From positions 1-28,317 of the forward strand of contig AJWJ01000293.1 of the NCBI GenBank assembly GCA_000277445.1: 28,317 nucleotides of DNA, in the 5' to 3' direction. Of this stretch, positions 9,680-20,040 are shown piece by piece (within the stretch, counting starts at the first letter, position 1; each line of letters starts with the position of its first letter). The translations under genes and the position numbers were made by a program. Origin of the DNA: Polysphondylium violaceum. Its lineage: Eukaryota > Evosea > Eumycetozoa > Dictyosteliales > Dictyosteliaceae. The notes under the pieces are model-generated. The model ran no database searches. It was not told the DNA's origin and worked only from the letters and a program-made list of their open reading frames with translations.

Positions 9680-11776
9680 ATGGAAATACATCCATCGATA
9701 ATGACCGATCATAATAGTAGCATTAATAGTAATAGTAGAGTAGGAGTAACGACGACAGCGGCAGCAGTATCGAAAGGAATAACAGCAATTAACAATCAAC
9801 TCAGTAATAATACAAATCAATTGGCAGCATTATATTTACAAAACTATAGACAACACTATCTACCCTATCACCATCACTATCATCAAGAAGACCAAGACAC
9901 TTCAAACGAATATATATTAACGATAAATGATCTATCGGCCGAGGTCTTGATCAATATATTTAAATATCTTTCCCCTTTTGATTTACGAATCATTGCGCCA
10001 GTTTGTAAATATTGGTCTTTTTTATCCGAAGAAAATTGTCTTTGTATGTATCGGAATGAGTCACTGTGATTGTAGGGAACAATAAAAAGAGTACTAATAC
10101 TATTTTTAAAGGGCAAGAGAAATGTATAAGTCAATGGTCATGGATGTTTGATGTTTTAAATGAGAAGGTAAAGTATAAAGCAAATTCAAGTTGGAAAGAG
10201 TTTTACAAGTTTTGGGCAGTAGAGTATCTAAAGCATTCTGAATGGTATCAATATTCACTCAGTAGAGATCAAGCAAACTCTGCATTAAAATATTTAGGCA
10301 AAGGTACCTATTTAGTGAGATCGAGTGGATCAAAACCAAATAGTCTAGTTATATCTTATAATGTACATTCAAAAGATCCTCATCATTTATTGATAAGGTA
10401 AGTGTTTAGTAATAGATTGGATTGGGTTAAAATGATAATAGTAATAATAATAATAACAATTTTATAATAATAGTAATTTAGGATCATATATTGGTGTATT
10501 TTTAAATGATGAAATTGGTACCATTTATCCTACGTTGGCGTCATTGATTAAAGATAAGAAACGATTTCTCAAGAGACCTATGAAACAATCAAAGTTGTTT
10601 GAGAGTAAGTCAACAACAAAAAGAAACTATATATTGAAAATGATTAGTGATCCAAAATCGAGAAATGGTAAGAGTTTAAATCAACTAAAACTATTGCACA
10701 TTGCGTGTAAATGGTGTTTTAAAGATTTGGTTCAAAATCTACTCTCTATAGCAGGTGTAGATATCAATTTTAGAGAATCGAAAAAAGGAAAGACTCCATT
10801 ACATTTTGCCGTTGGATTTGTTCATGGTGAGCCGAGTTCAAATCAAAGAACTGAAATTGTTCAGTATTTGTTGATGAGTGGCAGTGACGACCAAAAGGGT
10901 GATTGCAATGTGTTGGATTTCAAAGGACGTTCACCACTACACATTGCAGTGAAACAACATCAGCCCGATTCGCCAGATCTAGTGGAAATTCTCTTGTCTT
11001 GCGGTGCCGACCCCTCCATTTACAACCACAAGGGATTATATCCATTGCATATTTCAGTCAAAGAAAACAATCTCCGAACTGTTAAATCCCTGCTCAAACA
11101 TGAAAGAGTCGATGTAAATTGTAAAATAGAATCAACAAAATACTCTAAACTTGACAACTCTTTTCTCGATACACCTCTTCACATTAGTTCCCAGAACTCT
11201 TTTCATCCAATCATTAAGTTACTATTACAATGCAAAGATATAAATATAAATGAAAGAGATTATATGAATAGAACATGTTTACATCGTGCCGTTTTAAATG
11301 TAAAGTATATTGTTTGTTTTTTAAATTTATAAATATAATATTAATATTGGTAATAATAAAAACATTAATAGACACAGGATTGGTTAAGTATAACTAGATT
11401 TGGTAAACCACTTAGATCATATTTTGCACATCAAACATTGGAACTATTGTTAAAGAGTAATGCTGATCCTAGTTTATTGGACAATGAAAACAAAACGGCA
11501 TTACATATATCAGCATCCAAAGGTCATAGAAAGAGTACATTTATTTTAGTTAGAATGATCAAAGGTCTAAAACTCTCAGACTTGGATATATTTAAAAAAG
11601 AAGATTTATTAGATTCCATCGAAATTGGCAAACACTCTAAAGATGTTGAAAAGATCATCAACGATTTAAAATACTCTATGTTTTGTGGTTTCGATCAAAC
11701 TGAATTGGAATCTGTACAGAAAACAATCAACGATCATTATAAAAATATATCTGATATCATTCATCAACATTTATAA
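9680..11776 (+). CDS. fbxB: F-box, SH2 and ankyrin-repeat protein (FbxB-like)
   Basis: Likely SCF ubiquitin-ligase adaptor that recognises phosphotyrosine. Exons 9680-10043, 10112-10397, 10474-11299 and 11372-11776 give 626 residues. A low-complexity N-terminus (to about 78) is followed by an F-box (about 82-126: LSAEVLINIFKYLSPFDL, VCKYW). An SH2 domain follows (about 166-260) with the phosphotyrosine Arg191 in TYLVRSSG and HHLLIS after it. At least six ankyrin repeats come next (about 290-560: GKTPLHFAV, GRSPLHIAV, GLYPLHISV, DTPLHIS, RTCLHRAV, KTALHISA). For intron 1 I prefer the acceptor at 10111 (68 bp, joining L-WQEKCISQW); an in-phase acceptor at 10075 would make a 32-bp intron and add 12 residues. 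The symbol rests on memory of the D. discoideum protein with the same domain order. Confidence 0.88.
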
Positions 11777-12123
11777 CACTAAATATAAGAATAATAATAA
11801 TAATAGTAATAAAATAAATGATATGTAAATTCTCTCAAAAAAGGTAAAAATCATTTATTTCACATAATGTGGTGTGATGTAACATTTTGAAAAAGGTTGT
11901 TTACCCTCATCATCATATGAGCCGATAACTATCAAAAAATATGAAATTTTCAAAACGTCACGCACTCTTTCGCCCCCCCTTTCCAAAAGGGTTTTTTTTT
12001 ATTCAAAAAAATAATTTTAATTAAATTTAAAAAAAAATGAAAAAAGATTTTTTTTTTGTGAATACCCCTTGTAAATTTTGTCATTGTTGTGAGTGTGTGT
12101 TTTTATATATATAATTTATTCTG
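11777..12123. other. Intergenic region upstream of the GPC acyltransferase
   Basis: AT-rich spacer with one notable CG-containing patch (about 11957-11990, CACGCACTCTTTCGCCCCCC) followed by A/T runs. No gene seen; it is 3' flank of the F-box gene and promoter of the next. Confidence 0.45.
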
Positions 12124-13867
12124 ATGAAAGGTATGTATATAAAAGATGCTTGTGTTGATATCTATGTAACTAGTTTTACAAATATTAATCTATAAATTCT
12201 TTTTTTAAAAAAAAAATATATATTTCCTATATCGGGGATACTTATTGTTTATCATCCAAACAGTCTTGGATAGCAATACAACACAAAACATTGCATCTAA
12301 TAGCAATGTTCATCATACAGATGACGAAGACCTTGATTTAATAAGTTCTGAAGACTATGATTTTGACGATGAAGAAGATGAGGACGATGAATACAATATA
12401 CTTAGAGATGGTGCTTCTTTTACCACCAAGAGAGTCACTACAGCATCTTCCTCACCAGAAACCTCACCAGATATGAATGATAATGGTACTAAAAAGAGTG
12501 GATTATCAGACTATGACGAGGATAGTTCCTCTTCCTCTAGAGAACTTCCTCTTTTTAATTTATTTCAAAAGTTTTTAAATAGAGAAGCTATCAAGAAACT
12601 TCAACATAGACACGCACTTTTAAATAATAGATTAGAAAGACTTAAAAAAGTAGTTGATCCAAAAATCATTCGTGAAAAAGGTCAAAGTTTAAAAAATGAA
12701 AAGGATAAGATTAAAGAACTAATTAAAATTAAGAAAAATCAATTAAATAATCATATGAATGCTCCACCTTTTATTCGTTTAATGGATAAATGGTAAGTTG
12801 ATAGTAATATATATTCTAAATATCTAAATACTAACTTTTTACATTTAGTGCATTTACTTTAGGTTTAATTGTACTTTGTGCTTCAGAGTTTGTTTTACTA
12901 AGATCACCAGAAAAGTTATATCTTTGGTATACAGCTTTAATTATTCCAGTAAGTAATATATAGATACTACCATCTTGTATCAAAAACTAACATATCATTA
13001 TTACAAAAAAAGCTTATGGTATTTAGATTTTTTATGTATCACAAAGCTAAATATCATTATTTTATGTTGGACTTTTGTTATTTATGTCAATTCTTGTTAT
13101 TATTTTATTTGTTTGGACATAAATATATTTTTGGCACATCAGTAACACCATCACTCTTTAAATTAGTTTTTGCTCTTACCAATGGACCATTGGCTTGGGG
13201 TACTATTATTTGGAGAAATAGTTTAGTTTTCCATGATGTAGATAAATTAACATCGGTTGTACTTCATCTCTGTCCACCCATTGTCACCTATTGTCTTAGA
13301 TGGTATCCAAACTCTTTTCCCTTTGAACAAGCTTGTGGAGGTGAAGCATGCACACTTGATTTCAAACAAACAATCGTCATTCCAGTTTTACTCTATGTAT
13401 TTTGGCAATTTTTCTATTACATTAAAACAGAAGTCATTGACCTCAAAAAGCTTGAAAATGACAAGGATATTATGACCAGTCTTCGTTGGATGTCTGTTAA
13501 ACAACCTCATCCACTTTACAAACTCTGTCTTCGTCATGGTATAAAATTGGATCCAGTCATTATTTTGATGGCTGTTCAAATGGCATACACTGTGTTGACA
13601 TTGATCACTCTTCCTTTACTAATCTCTTCATTTTGGCTTCACACCTTTTTCTTGATTGGCATTTTCATTTGTGTCAGCTGGAATGGTGCCAGTTATTATT
13701 TTGATTATTTTAGTGAAAGTTATAGCAAAAGACTTCATTCAGACATTCAAAAAGACTCTCATGACAAAAATAGTTTAAAGATTGGTTCCTTTTATGCTTT
13801 CCTTAAATTCTTTACACTCTTTTTCGCTTCATTATTTTTATATTTAAAGGTCATTTTATCTATTTAA
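12124..13867 (+). CDS. gpc1: Glycerophosphocholine acyltransferase (GPC1/GPCAT family, DUF2838)
   Basis: Multi-span membrane enzyme; the family (yeast Gpc1) acylates glycero-3-phosphocholine with acyl-CoA to make lysophosphatidylcholine. Proposed exons are 12124-12130 (ATGAAAG), 12264-12792, 12849-12948 and 13013-13867, giving 496 residues. The N-terminus (to about 90) is acidic and Ser-rich; a basic, probably helical stretch (about 120-175) precedes the membrane part. The conserved core starts at FRFFMYHKAKYHYFMLDFCY and includes LTNGPLAWGTIIWRNSLVFH, DKLTSVVLHLCPP and WNGASYYFDYFSE. About eight hydrophobic segments are visible from exon 3 on. The 7-base first exon is inferred: it supplies an ATG, uses a GTATGT donor and joins in frame to VLDSN; a start in exon 2 remains possible. 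The core call is strong and the N-terminal exon moderate. Confidence 0.85.
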
Positions 13868-13963
13868 AAAAGAAATAAAAATAGCTTTTTTTTTTTCATA
13901 ATGCTTTCATTGTAATATTACAAATTAAAAAAAAATATACTTACTTTAAACAATTTCATCATT

Positions 13964-14041
13964 TTCACCCTTCACACCCTTCACACCCCTTCACGCTCTT
14001 CACACCCTTCACACCCCTTCACACCCTTCACACCCTTCAAA
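13964..14041. repeat. Tandem CTTCACACCC-type repeat, G-rich on the minus strand
   Basis: About seven copies of a 10-11 bp unit, CTTCACACCC or CTTCACACCCC, with one variant copy (CTTCACGCT). On the minus strand this reads GGGTGTGAA repeated, with seven runs of three or four G. The first four runs are separated by 6-nt spacers, which fits a G-quadruplex pattern. It lies between the convergent 3' ends of the acyltransferase gene and the metallothionein-like gene, 101 bp beyond the stop codon of the latter, so it could be in its 3' transcript. Confidence 0.85.
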
Positions 14042-14141
14042 TAAACCTTCTTTTGATTTCTTTTGATGTAGAATTCTTTTATTTTATTTCTTTGTTTTTT
14101 TGAATTTTTAAGTTGTGAGTTTTGAATTTGATTTCATTCAC

Positions 14142-14503
14142 TTATTTACAAGCGCAATTGCCTTCACAGTTTGTGCATTTGCAAGATGGTCCACATTTAC
14201 ATGAGGATGGAGCTGATTTTTCTCCACCACAACAACCTTTCTTTTCTTTGCAGCAATTGTCTCCAGAACATTTATCTCCACAACTTTGACATTTGTTGTG
14301 TTCGCATTTACAACCACCAGCTTGGCAGCAATCTTTTTTCTCTTTGCAACAATTGGCTTGGCATGAATCACCACATTTAGCGCCACATTTACAATTATCT
14401 CCGCAGGTACAAGTCTATTTTTAATTTGTAAACATCATATGACTAGTCAGTGGATGTTTTTAAAGAGATATATGATATAGATAAAGATATAAAAACATAC
14501 CAT
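14142..14503 (-). CDS. Metallothionein-like cysteine-rich protein
   Basis: Small protein of 91 residues with 26 cysteines (29%), most as C-x-C, CC and C-x2-C/C-x3-C, and no aromatic residue: a metallothionein-like composition, so thiolate binding of Cu, Zn or Cd is the likely role. Coding parts are 14503-14501 (the ATG alone) and 14414-14142 on the minus strand. The intron runs GTATGT to AATAG. It starts MTCTCGDNCKCGAKCGDSC and ends CTNCEGNCACK. Two internal copies of NCCKEKK(D/G)CC, 32 residues apart (22-31 and 54-63), show an internal duplication. A TATAAAAG box followed by T runs lies about 75 bp upstream. A longer frame on the same strand is a shadow with Ala/Val/Lys content. Metal specificity is unknown; another Cys-rich fold is possible. 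Confidence 0.82.
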
Positions 14504-14514
14504 TTTAAAAAGTT

Positions 14515-14586
14515 ATATTTGAATTAATTTATAAAAAAAAGTAAAGTAAAAAAAAACAAAAAAGGATGGTATTTACCCTTTTATAT
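14515..14586 (-). promoter_or_regulatory. Core promoter of the metallothionein-like gene
   Basis: On the minus strand TATAAAAG (14585-14578) is followed downstream by several T runs and then the ATG at 14503. TATA box followed by oligo-dT is the known dictyostelid core-promoter layout. No metal-response element was recognised. Confidence 0.5.
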
Positions 14587-14939
14587 TGAAAATGAATTTC
14601 AAAATGTGAAATTTAATATAAAAAAAAATAGAAAAAATTTTTACAAATTTAGATTTACCCCACCCACACCACCAAATTAGCAAACTTCAATTTGGAAATT
14701 CACATGGCTGACAACAAAAAAATATTTATAGATTTCCTCAAAAAATCTACTATTATAATAATTTTATTTTATTTTATTATTATTTTATTTTATTTTTTTG
14801 TTGTGTGCTCGGCTTGGTGTAATATATACAATGTAAGATTAGGATAAGGAGGGGGATATGTTATTATAATAAAAATAATTATTGCTGAGAATAAAGGGTG
14901 TGAGAATAAAATTATTTTTAAAAACTACAAATGAATGAA
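14587..14939. other. Intergenic region between the WDR26-like and metallothionein-like genes
   Basis: AT-rich spacer with repeated ATTTT units (about 14760-14800). It is the upstream region of the metallothionein-like gene and the 3' flank of the WDR26-like gene. No further gene seen. Confidence 0.45.
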
Positions 14940-17015
14940 CTAGCCTTGATTATGACGGTTATTGTTATTCTTTATACTATGATTATTGCTACTACTATCA
15001 TTAATATTATTGTTCATAAAATTATTATTTGAAGGAGATCTTGACCAAACTTTTATAGTTTGATCATCACTAGCAGAACAAAATAGATATGGATCACATG
15101 GACTATAACAAACTTGATTTACAGTCCCACTGTGACCAGAGAGTGTTTCCAATAGAGTACCACTCTGTCTGTGCCAAATATAAATCATTGAATCTTCAGA
15201 GCCACTTAAAACAAAAGCTTGATCAACACCACCAAAACAAGCTCGTATAACAAATCTACTTTGTTTGTGTCCTCTATATTTTTGAACGATTATTTTCTTT
15301 TCCAAGTCCCAGAGATGAATCTCTTGATTTGATGTATTGACGAGAATAAATTTACTATCATTTGAAAGTACCATTGAAGTGAGTGATTCTGTTTCTGGAA
15401 GACTAATTTCTTGAGTCTTTTCATTATCAATATCATATATACGTATCTTTTTCTCTTGACAAATAACTATTAATTGTTTACCATCTTTGTGAATTGAAAG
15501 ATCATTAACTCTTGCACTGACCCACATTTTAATCGGTGTTGTTATTATTATATTATTATTATTGTTATTACCATTATTACCATTACTATTACTATTATTT
15601 CCATTGCTATTACTATTACTACTATTAATATTATTTAATGTATTTGTTAAAGAACTTCTACTATTGATTGTACTACTACTACTACTGCTACTACCATTAC
15701 TTTCAATCGACCATAAAAATATATTTCTATCATTACCACCAGATATAAATCTCTTGCCATCTGGATGCCAAGCACAAGTAGTAACTGCATCTGTATGTTT
15801 TGAAAATGTTTTTATACAACAACCTAGACTTACATTCCACAACTTTAAATTACCATCATTAGAGGCACTTATCAACATGCTGTCGTCTGGACTCCAAGAG
15901 AGATAAGATGCTTCTTTGGTGTGACCAACCAAGGTATGAATAACTTTGGGTTCTACCAAAGGGTCTTTATATAGACCAGACATATCCCATATAAGAATAA
16001 CATTATCTCTTGAACATGATGCTAATTTTTGACCATCATGAGAGAATTGTATATACCAAATTTCATCCTTGTGTTTATCTCTGAGTGTAAATCTGGTGGA
16101 TAGTGGCATTTGATCTTTTTGACATACATGATCTTCAAATAGTCCAACAAAATTATCTGTAGTATTATGATAAAGACATTTTGTTATCTGATATTGAATT
16201 GCTTGTTTAATTAAATGTTGTAATCTATTCTCTGGTAACATTATATCCGAACTAACATATTCTAATATTAATTAATTTCGTTTGTTAGATTTATATTATC
16301 ATACATTATTATTATTATTAAATTCTTACTTCTAATTTCATTTAATAGAGTTAATCTTGAAGTTGTTGTTTCTTTAATTTTTGATTCTAATATGGATGGT
16401 GGTGACATAATTAAACTTGTAAGAGTTTGTAATTTCTTTGGGTCTCTACTTAGAGGCGTAATCTCTGATCTTAAACATTGTAAAGCTTCTTTTATCTTTT
16501 TCTTTTCAAGGTATTCAAAATATTTTTGACTATAAATTAAAAACTTTACATTCTATATACACCAATAGATGATATGATGTTAATAGATGATATTAGTAAA
16601 AGTAATCCTCCTACAAGATATAAATGTATTTATATGATGGTGATGATATTTACATTTTCTTCTTCAATAGATTTTAATTTTAAATAAGGAAGTAAAGATT
16701 CAACTCTTTCCCAATCACCCTCAATAACACTTTGTGAAAATTGATTAACTTGTTCTGATTGAAGTGATATACCGCTATCCTTTTCTAAAAAATCTGCTGA
16801 TTTTCTACAGAGTCATCATAGATATATTAATATATAGATAAATAAGCAAACAAACATTATAATATATATATATATAATTACTTATAACCTAAACTATTTA
16901 ATGATTGAATTAAAAGTCTAACCAACTCTTTTTTGTTTACAAATGATGGATTATTTATATCATCGAGATGAGTATCTTGATCGATACCATTTATATGATT
17001 ATGTAATTCAGACAT
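14940..17015 (-). CDS. wdr26: WDR26/Gid7-like LisH-CTLH WD40 protein
   Basis: Likely subunit of the GID/CTLH E3 ubiquitin ligase. Minus-strand exons 17015-16882, 16804-16654, 16552-16330 and 16261-14940 give 609 residues from the first ATG. LisH region: ELVRLLIQSLNSLGYKKSADFLEKDSG. CTLH: QFSQSVIEGDWERVESLLPYL, then NVKFLIYSQKYFEYLEKKKIKEALQCLRSEITPL. The linker YVSSDIMLPENRLQHLIKQAI matches the WDR26 LPP-RRLQTLLRQA motif. About seven WD repeats follow, with a Ser/Asn insert of roughly 60 residues between repeats 3 and 4. The frame stays open for 89 codons upstream of this ATG (to 17282) with protein-like content (ESEEESSS, RPNKKIKLEL), so the true N-terminus is probably longer. Exon 3's acceptor at 16553 was chosen because it restores NVKFLIYSQKYFEYL. 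Confidence 0.88.
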
Positions 17016-17282
17016 ATTTGAATTTAACTCTAGTTTGATTTTCTTGTTTGGTCTATCTTTTGTTGTTGTCGATGATGACTCTTCCTCTGATTCTCCTATA
17101 TCTTGAAAGTTTCTAGAGTTTTTAACGCTATTATTATTTCTATTTTCTATAGTTGTTGCTGCTGTTGTTGTTGTTGTTGATGTTGTTTGCTGTAATCGAG
17201 AAGTAGAGGAACCCTCAGTGGGTATATTATTGTTATTCTGGTGATCCGTAATGTTTGTAAGTTTAAAACTATTCCCTTTTAT

Positions 17283-17896
17283 TCAACTATAGTAGTATAA
17301 AAGAGATAGATTGATATGTGAAATATCTGTTTTTATTTTTTGTTTTTTGAAAAAAAGAGTGATGGTGTCTATTGGTGTTGAATGTTTTATTGGAGAAGTG
17401 AATATCAACTCAAATTAATAATATAAAAAAAATAAAAAAATTTTAAAAAAACTTTTTTAAATATTTATCTTATCTTTTGTTGCAAAATTGATTACGTGTT
17501 ATATGAAAAAGATAATAGTATCTATAAGGTATAAAAGACACTTAGAGATATAAATTAAAACATAGAGAAAGAAAAAAGATCATTCGCACTTTGATTAAAT
17601 TTCTTTTAAATTTCATTATATGAAAATATAAAATCTCTTTTTAAACAATGATAGTTTCAATGAAATAAATAATCTTGTTGTCATTGAACCGTAACAATGC
17701 AATAAATATATTCCTATTATGACTAAGCCTCGAGAAGATTCATGGATGAAAAAAGAATTTTTTTTATTTTTATTTTTATTTTTTATAAATATTTGTGTTC
17801 GCCAATTTTTTCATTTCATCACTTTTTTTCAATTTTCAAAAAAATCATTGAACAATTCAATTTTCCTATAGATAAATATATAAATATATAAATAAA
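17283..17896. promoter_or_regulatory. Divergent spacer between the WDR26-like and thioredoxin genes
   Basis: About 610 bp, AT-rich with A/T runs. A TATAAATA element at 17785-17792 lies about 105 bp before the thioredoxin ATG and is a candidate TATA box. No convincing first exon for the WDR26-like gene was found here. No RNA gene seen. Confidence 0.4.
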
Positions 17897-18409
17897 ATGG
17901 CTGGCGAATACCTTGAACCAAAAAACACTGCTGAATACAATGCTTTCTTTGAAAGCAACAAGGGTAAACCAATGCTTGTTTACTTGACTGCCACTTGGTG
18001 TAAGTATCTTGATCATATCATCATCATTATTAATTATTATCATCATTGGATATACAGTGCCTATGTGACTAACATTATTACAATCAATCATCATAGGTGG
18101 TCCATGTCGTGCTATTGCACCAGTTTTCACTAGACTTGCTGGTGAATACCCAACTATTGTATTTATTAAAGTAGATGTTGATAACTGTGCTGAAGTTCCA
18201 ATTGTCCAAAGTGTTACTGGGTAAGTGTTTTATGATAAACATCAACATGTATATCATTATTTGTTGTACTAATACTTTTATATTATTCACACATAAAAAG
18301 TGTTCCAAGTTTCTACGGTTATGATAAATCTGGTAACTCCATTGATAATTTTGCTGGTGCCAACCCTGCCAAAGTTAAGGAATTAGCTGAAAAATTAAAA
18401 GCCTTATAA
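17897..18409 (+). CDS. Thioredoxin
   Basis: Cytosolic-type thioredoxin, a protein disulphide reductase. Exons 17897-17999, 18097-18220 and 18301-18409 give 111 residues, the normal length. The active site is [11 protein letters not shown] with Cys35 and Cys38; the first intron splits the codon of the first active-site Cys. The cis-Pro is in VTGVPSF (about 76-82) and KVDVDN is the usual central strand. The protein ends [13 protein letters not shown]. Donors are GTAAGT in both introns and acceptors CATAG and AAAAG. There is no targeting peptide. The frame shown by unspliced reading of exon 1 ends in intron. Dictyostelids have several thioredoxin paralogues, so I give no letter. Confidence 0.95.
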
Positions 18410-18605
18410 ATAAATAGATAAATAAAACAACCAACACTAATAATAAGAATAGTATGATAAAAAATCAAAGAAATATCATATATTTCCTTTTCCTTTGAAA
18501 TATGTTTTAGTTTTAGACAAAAAAAAAAAGAAATATTTATAGGATCTGTATCTTGTTACAATAATATGATTTGTTTATTAATTTTAGATATATTAAATGA
18601 TCAAT

Positions 18606-18666
18606 TTAAATTCTACCATATTTTTCTAAATTTGTAAAAAAGATTGATTAGTATACTATGTATAAA

Positions 18667-18717
<51 letters not shown>

Positions 18718-19452
18718 TACTATACCTTTTCTCTTTTCAATTTGAATAGTATTAATATCTTGCTTTTCAAAAACTGATTTAGTTAGAATTGTATCAATAT
18801 TCTTTTTTAATTCATCGATATTATCAGTAGATGTATTATTATTGTTATCTTGTTGTTGTTGTTGTTGTTGTTTAATAATTAAATTTGCAATTGAATCAAT
18901 AAATTGAGATTTCTTTTCCTTTAAATCATCTCTTTTATCAACAAGAATTTGTAATTGATCCCAATCAGATTTAAATTCTTTTTCTCTTCTCTCCAAATCT
19001 TTGTAATCACGAGGTATAATAAAAGCCAATGCAACTAGACCAAGTGCAAATGTTATCCATGCAAGCTTTGATTTCTTTTTCATTTTTAAATCTAAATCGT
19101 GTTTATATAATCTATTCTTTTCTTCAATCTCTTGCAAGGCTTCCTTGACATTGAGTTCCTTGTCGGGGTCCATGAAAAACATATACTTTGCATTTGGGTG
19201 CTTTTTCAATCTCTCCATCTCCTCCTTCATCTTTTTCTTCATTGTATTGATTTGTGCATCTTCTTTTTTCAACATATTCTTGTATTGTTCTTGATTGTTA
19301 TTATCATTGGTTGGTGGTGTTGTATTGTTGCCACTAGTGGTGGTATATCTATTGATTAAACTATAGGCCACTATTCTACCTTTATTGCTGTTGCACCATG
19401 ATGACGGTGTTGTCAAAAGTACTTTATTTACATTTACAATGTTTCTAATCAT
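18606..19452 (-). CDS. Unrecognised mitochondrial-type coiled-coil membrane protein
   Basis: I do not recognise the family. Minus-strand coding parts 19452-18726 and 18625-18606 give 248 residues. The N-terminus MIRNIVNVNKVLLTTPSSW, Arg/Ser/Thr-rich to about 42 and without acidic residues, looks like a mitochondrial targeting peptide. A Lys/Glu-rich coiled-coil-like stretch (about 55-125) includes KYMFFMDPDKELNVKEALQEI. One hydrophobic segment (about 130-146, LAWITFALGLVALAFIIP) is followed by a second charged helical part with a Gln run. The intron (18725-18626) has a GTATAG donor and TTTAG acceptor and is mostly an AAT/ATT microsatellite; spliced, the protein ends EKRKEKYGRI. Unspliced reading adds a poly-Leu tail instead. 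Likely a single-pass mitochondrial inner-membrane protein by inference only. Confidence 0.7.
18668..18713. repeat. (AAT)n microsatellite inside an intron
   Basis: About 15 perfect AAT units within the intron of the mitochondrial-type protein gene. If translated unspliced on the minus strand it gives a poly-Leu run. Confidence 0.95.
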
Positions 19453-19634
19453 TTTATCTAGATCTTTACAAATATATTAAATGAAATTGATTTCGTTTTT
19501 TTTTTTTTTTTTTTAACACAAAAAATGATCGCTTTTTTTCCCAAATATGAATCATTTTTACGAAAACATATCTAAATCTATTCCAAAATCAACATAAATG
19601 TTTATTTTAAATAATAATAGAATAGAATCAATAC

Positions 19635-20040
19635 TAGTGTCCAACTGGATTTGTATGTATCTCTGGTTATTCTTGTAGAATGCCACCAAATCCAACTCCA
19701 GTGATACAAGTGATCCTATTAAAGCTGCTGCATGCGGTAAAGTAGTTACCACCTGTCTCACAATGAAATTTCCAACCCGTCAATATTGAGTGGATGATCG
19801 TGTTGTTGGAGCTATATGTTCTAAAATTCCAATTTAAACCTGTCTTATGCTAAAATGTCCTCTTGGATTCAGCTGGAATGACCATCAATTTGAAGGTGCT
19901 AATAATACGATGTATCTCATTATTTACGATAGAATTAAACAATTTAATGACTAGAAAAACTAAAAAACATAGCCCTTTGAACTCATTTTGAAACACAAAT
20001 GTTTGGAGGGGGAAACAAAAAAATTTTAGATTGATCACGA
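19635..20040 (+). pseudogene. Possible decayed coding sequence of unknown family
   Basis: One forward frame here reads protein-like text between stops, for example KAAACGKVVTTCLTMKFP and CPLGFSWNDHQFEGANN, in DNA clearly richer in G and C than the surrounding spacer. Several stops interrupt it and no family is recognisable. It may be a broken host gene copy, an unspliced exon of an unknown gene, or a non-coding transcript. Low confidence. Confidence 0.25.

Noticed and set aside
14138-14386. 82-codon Ala/Val/Lys frame and an opposite 69-codon frame
   Set aside because: Shifted readings of the cysteine-rich gene; the metallothionein-like frame explains the codon periodicity better.
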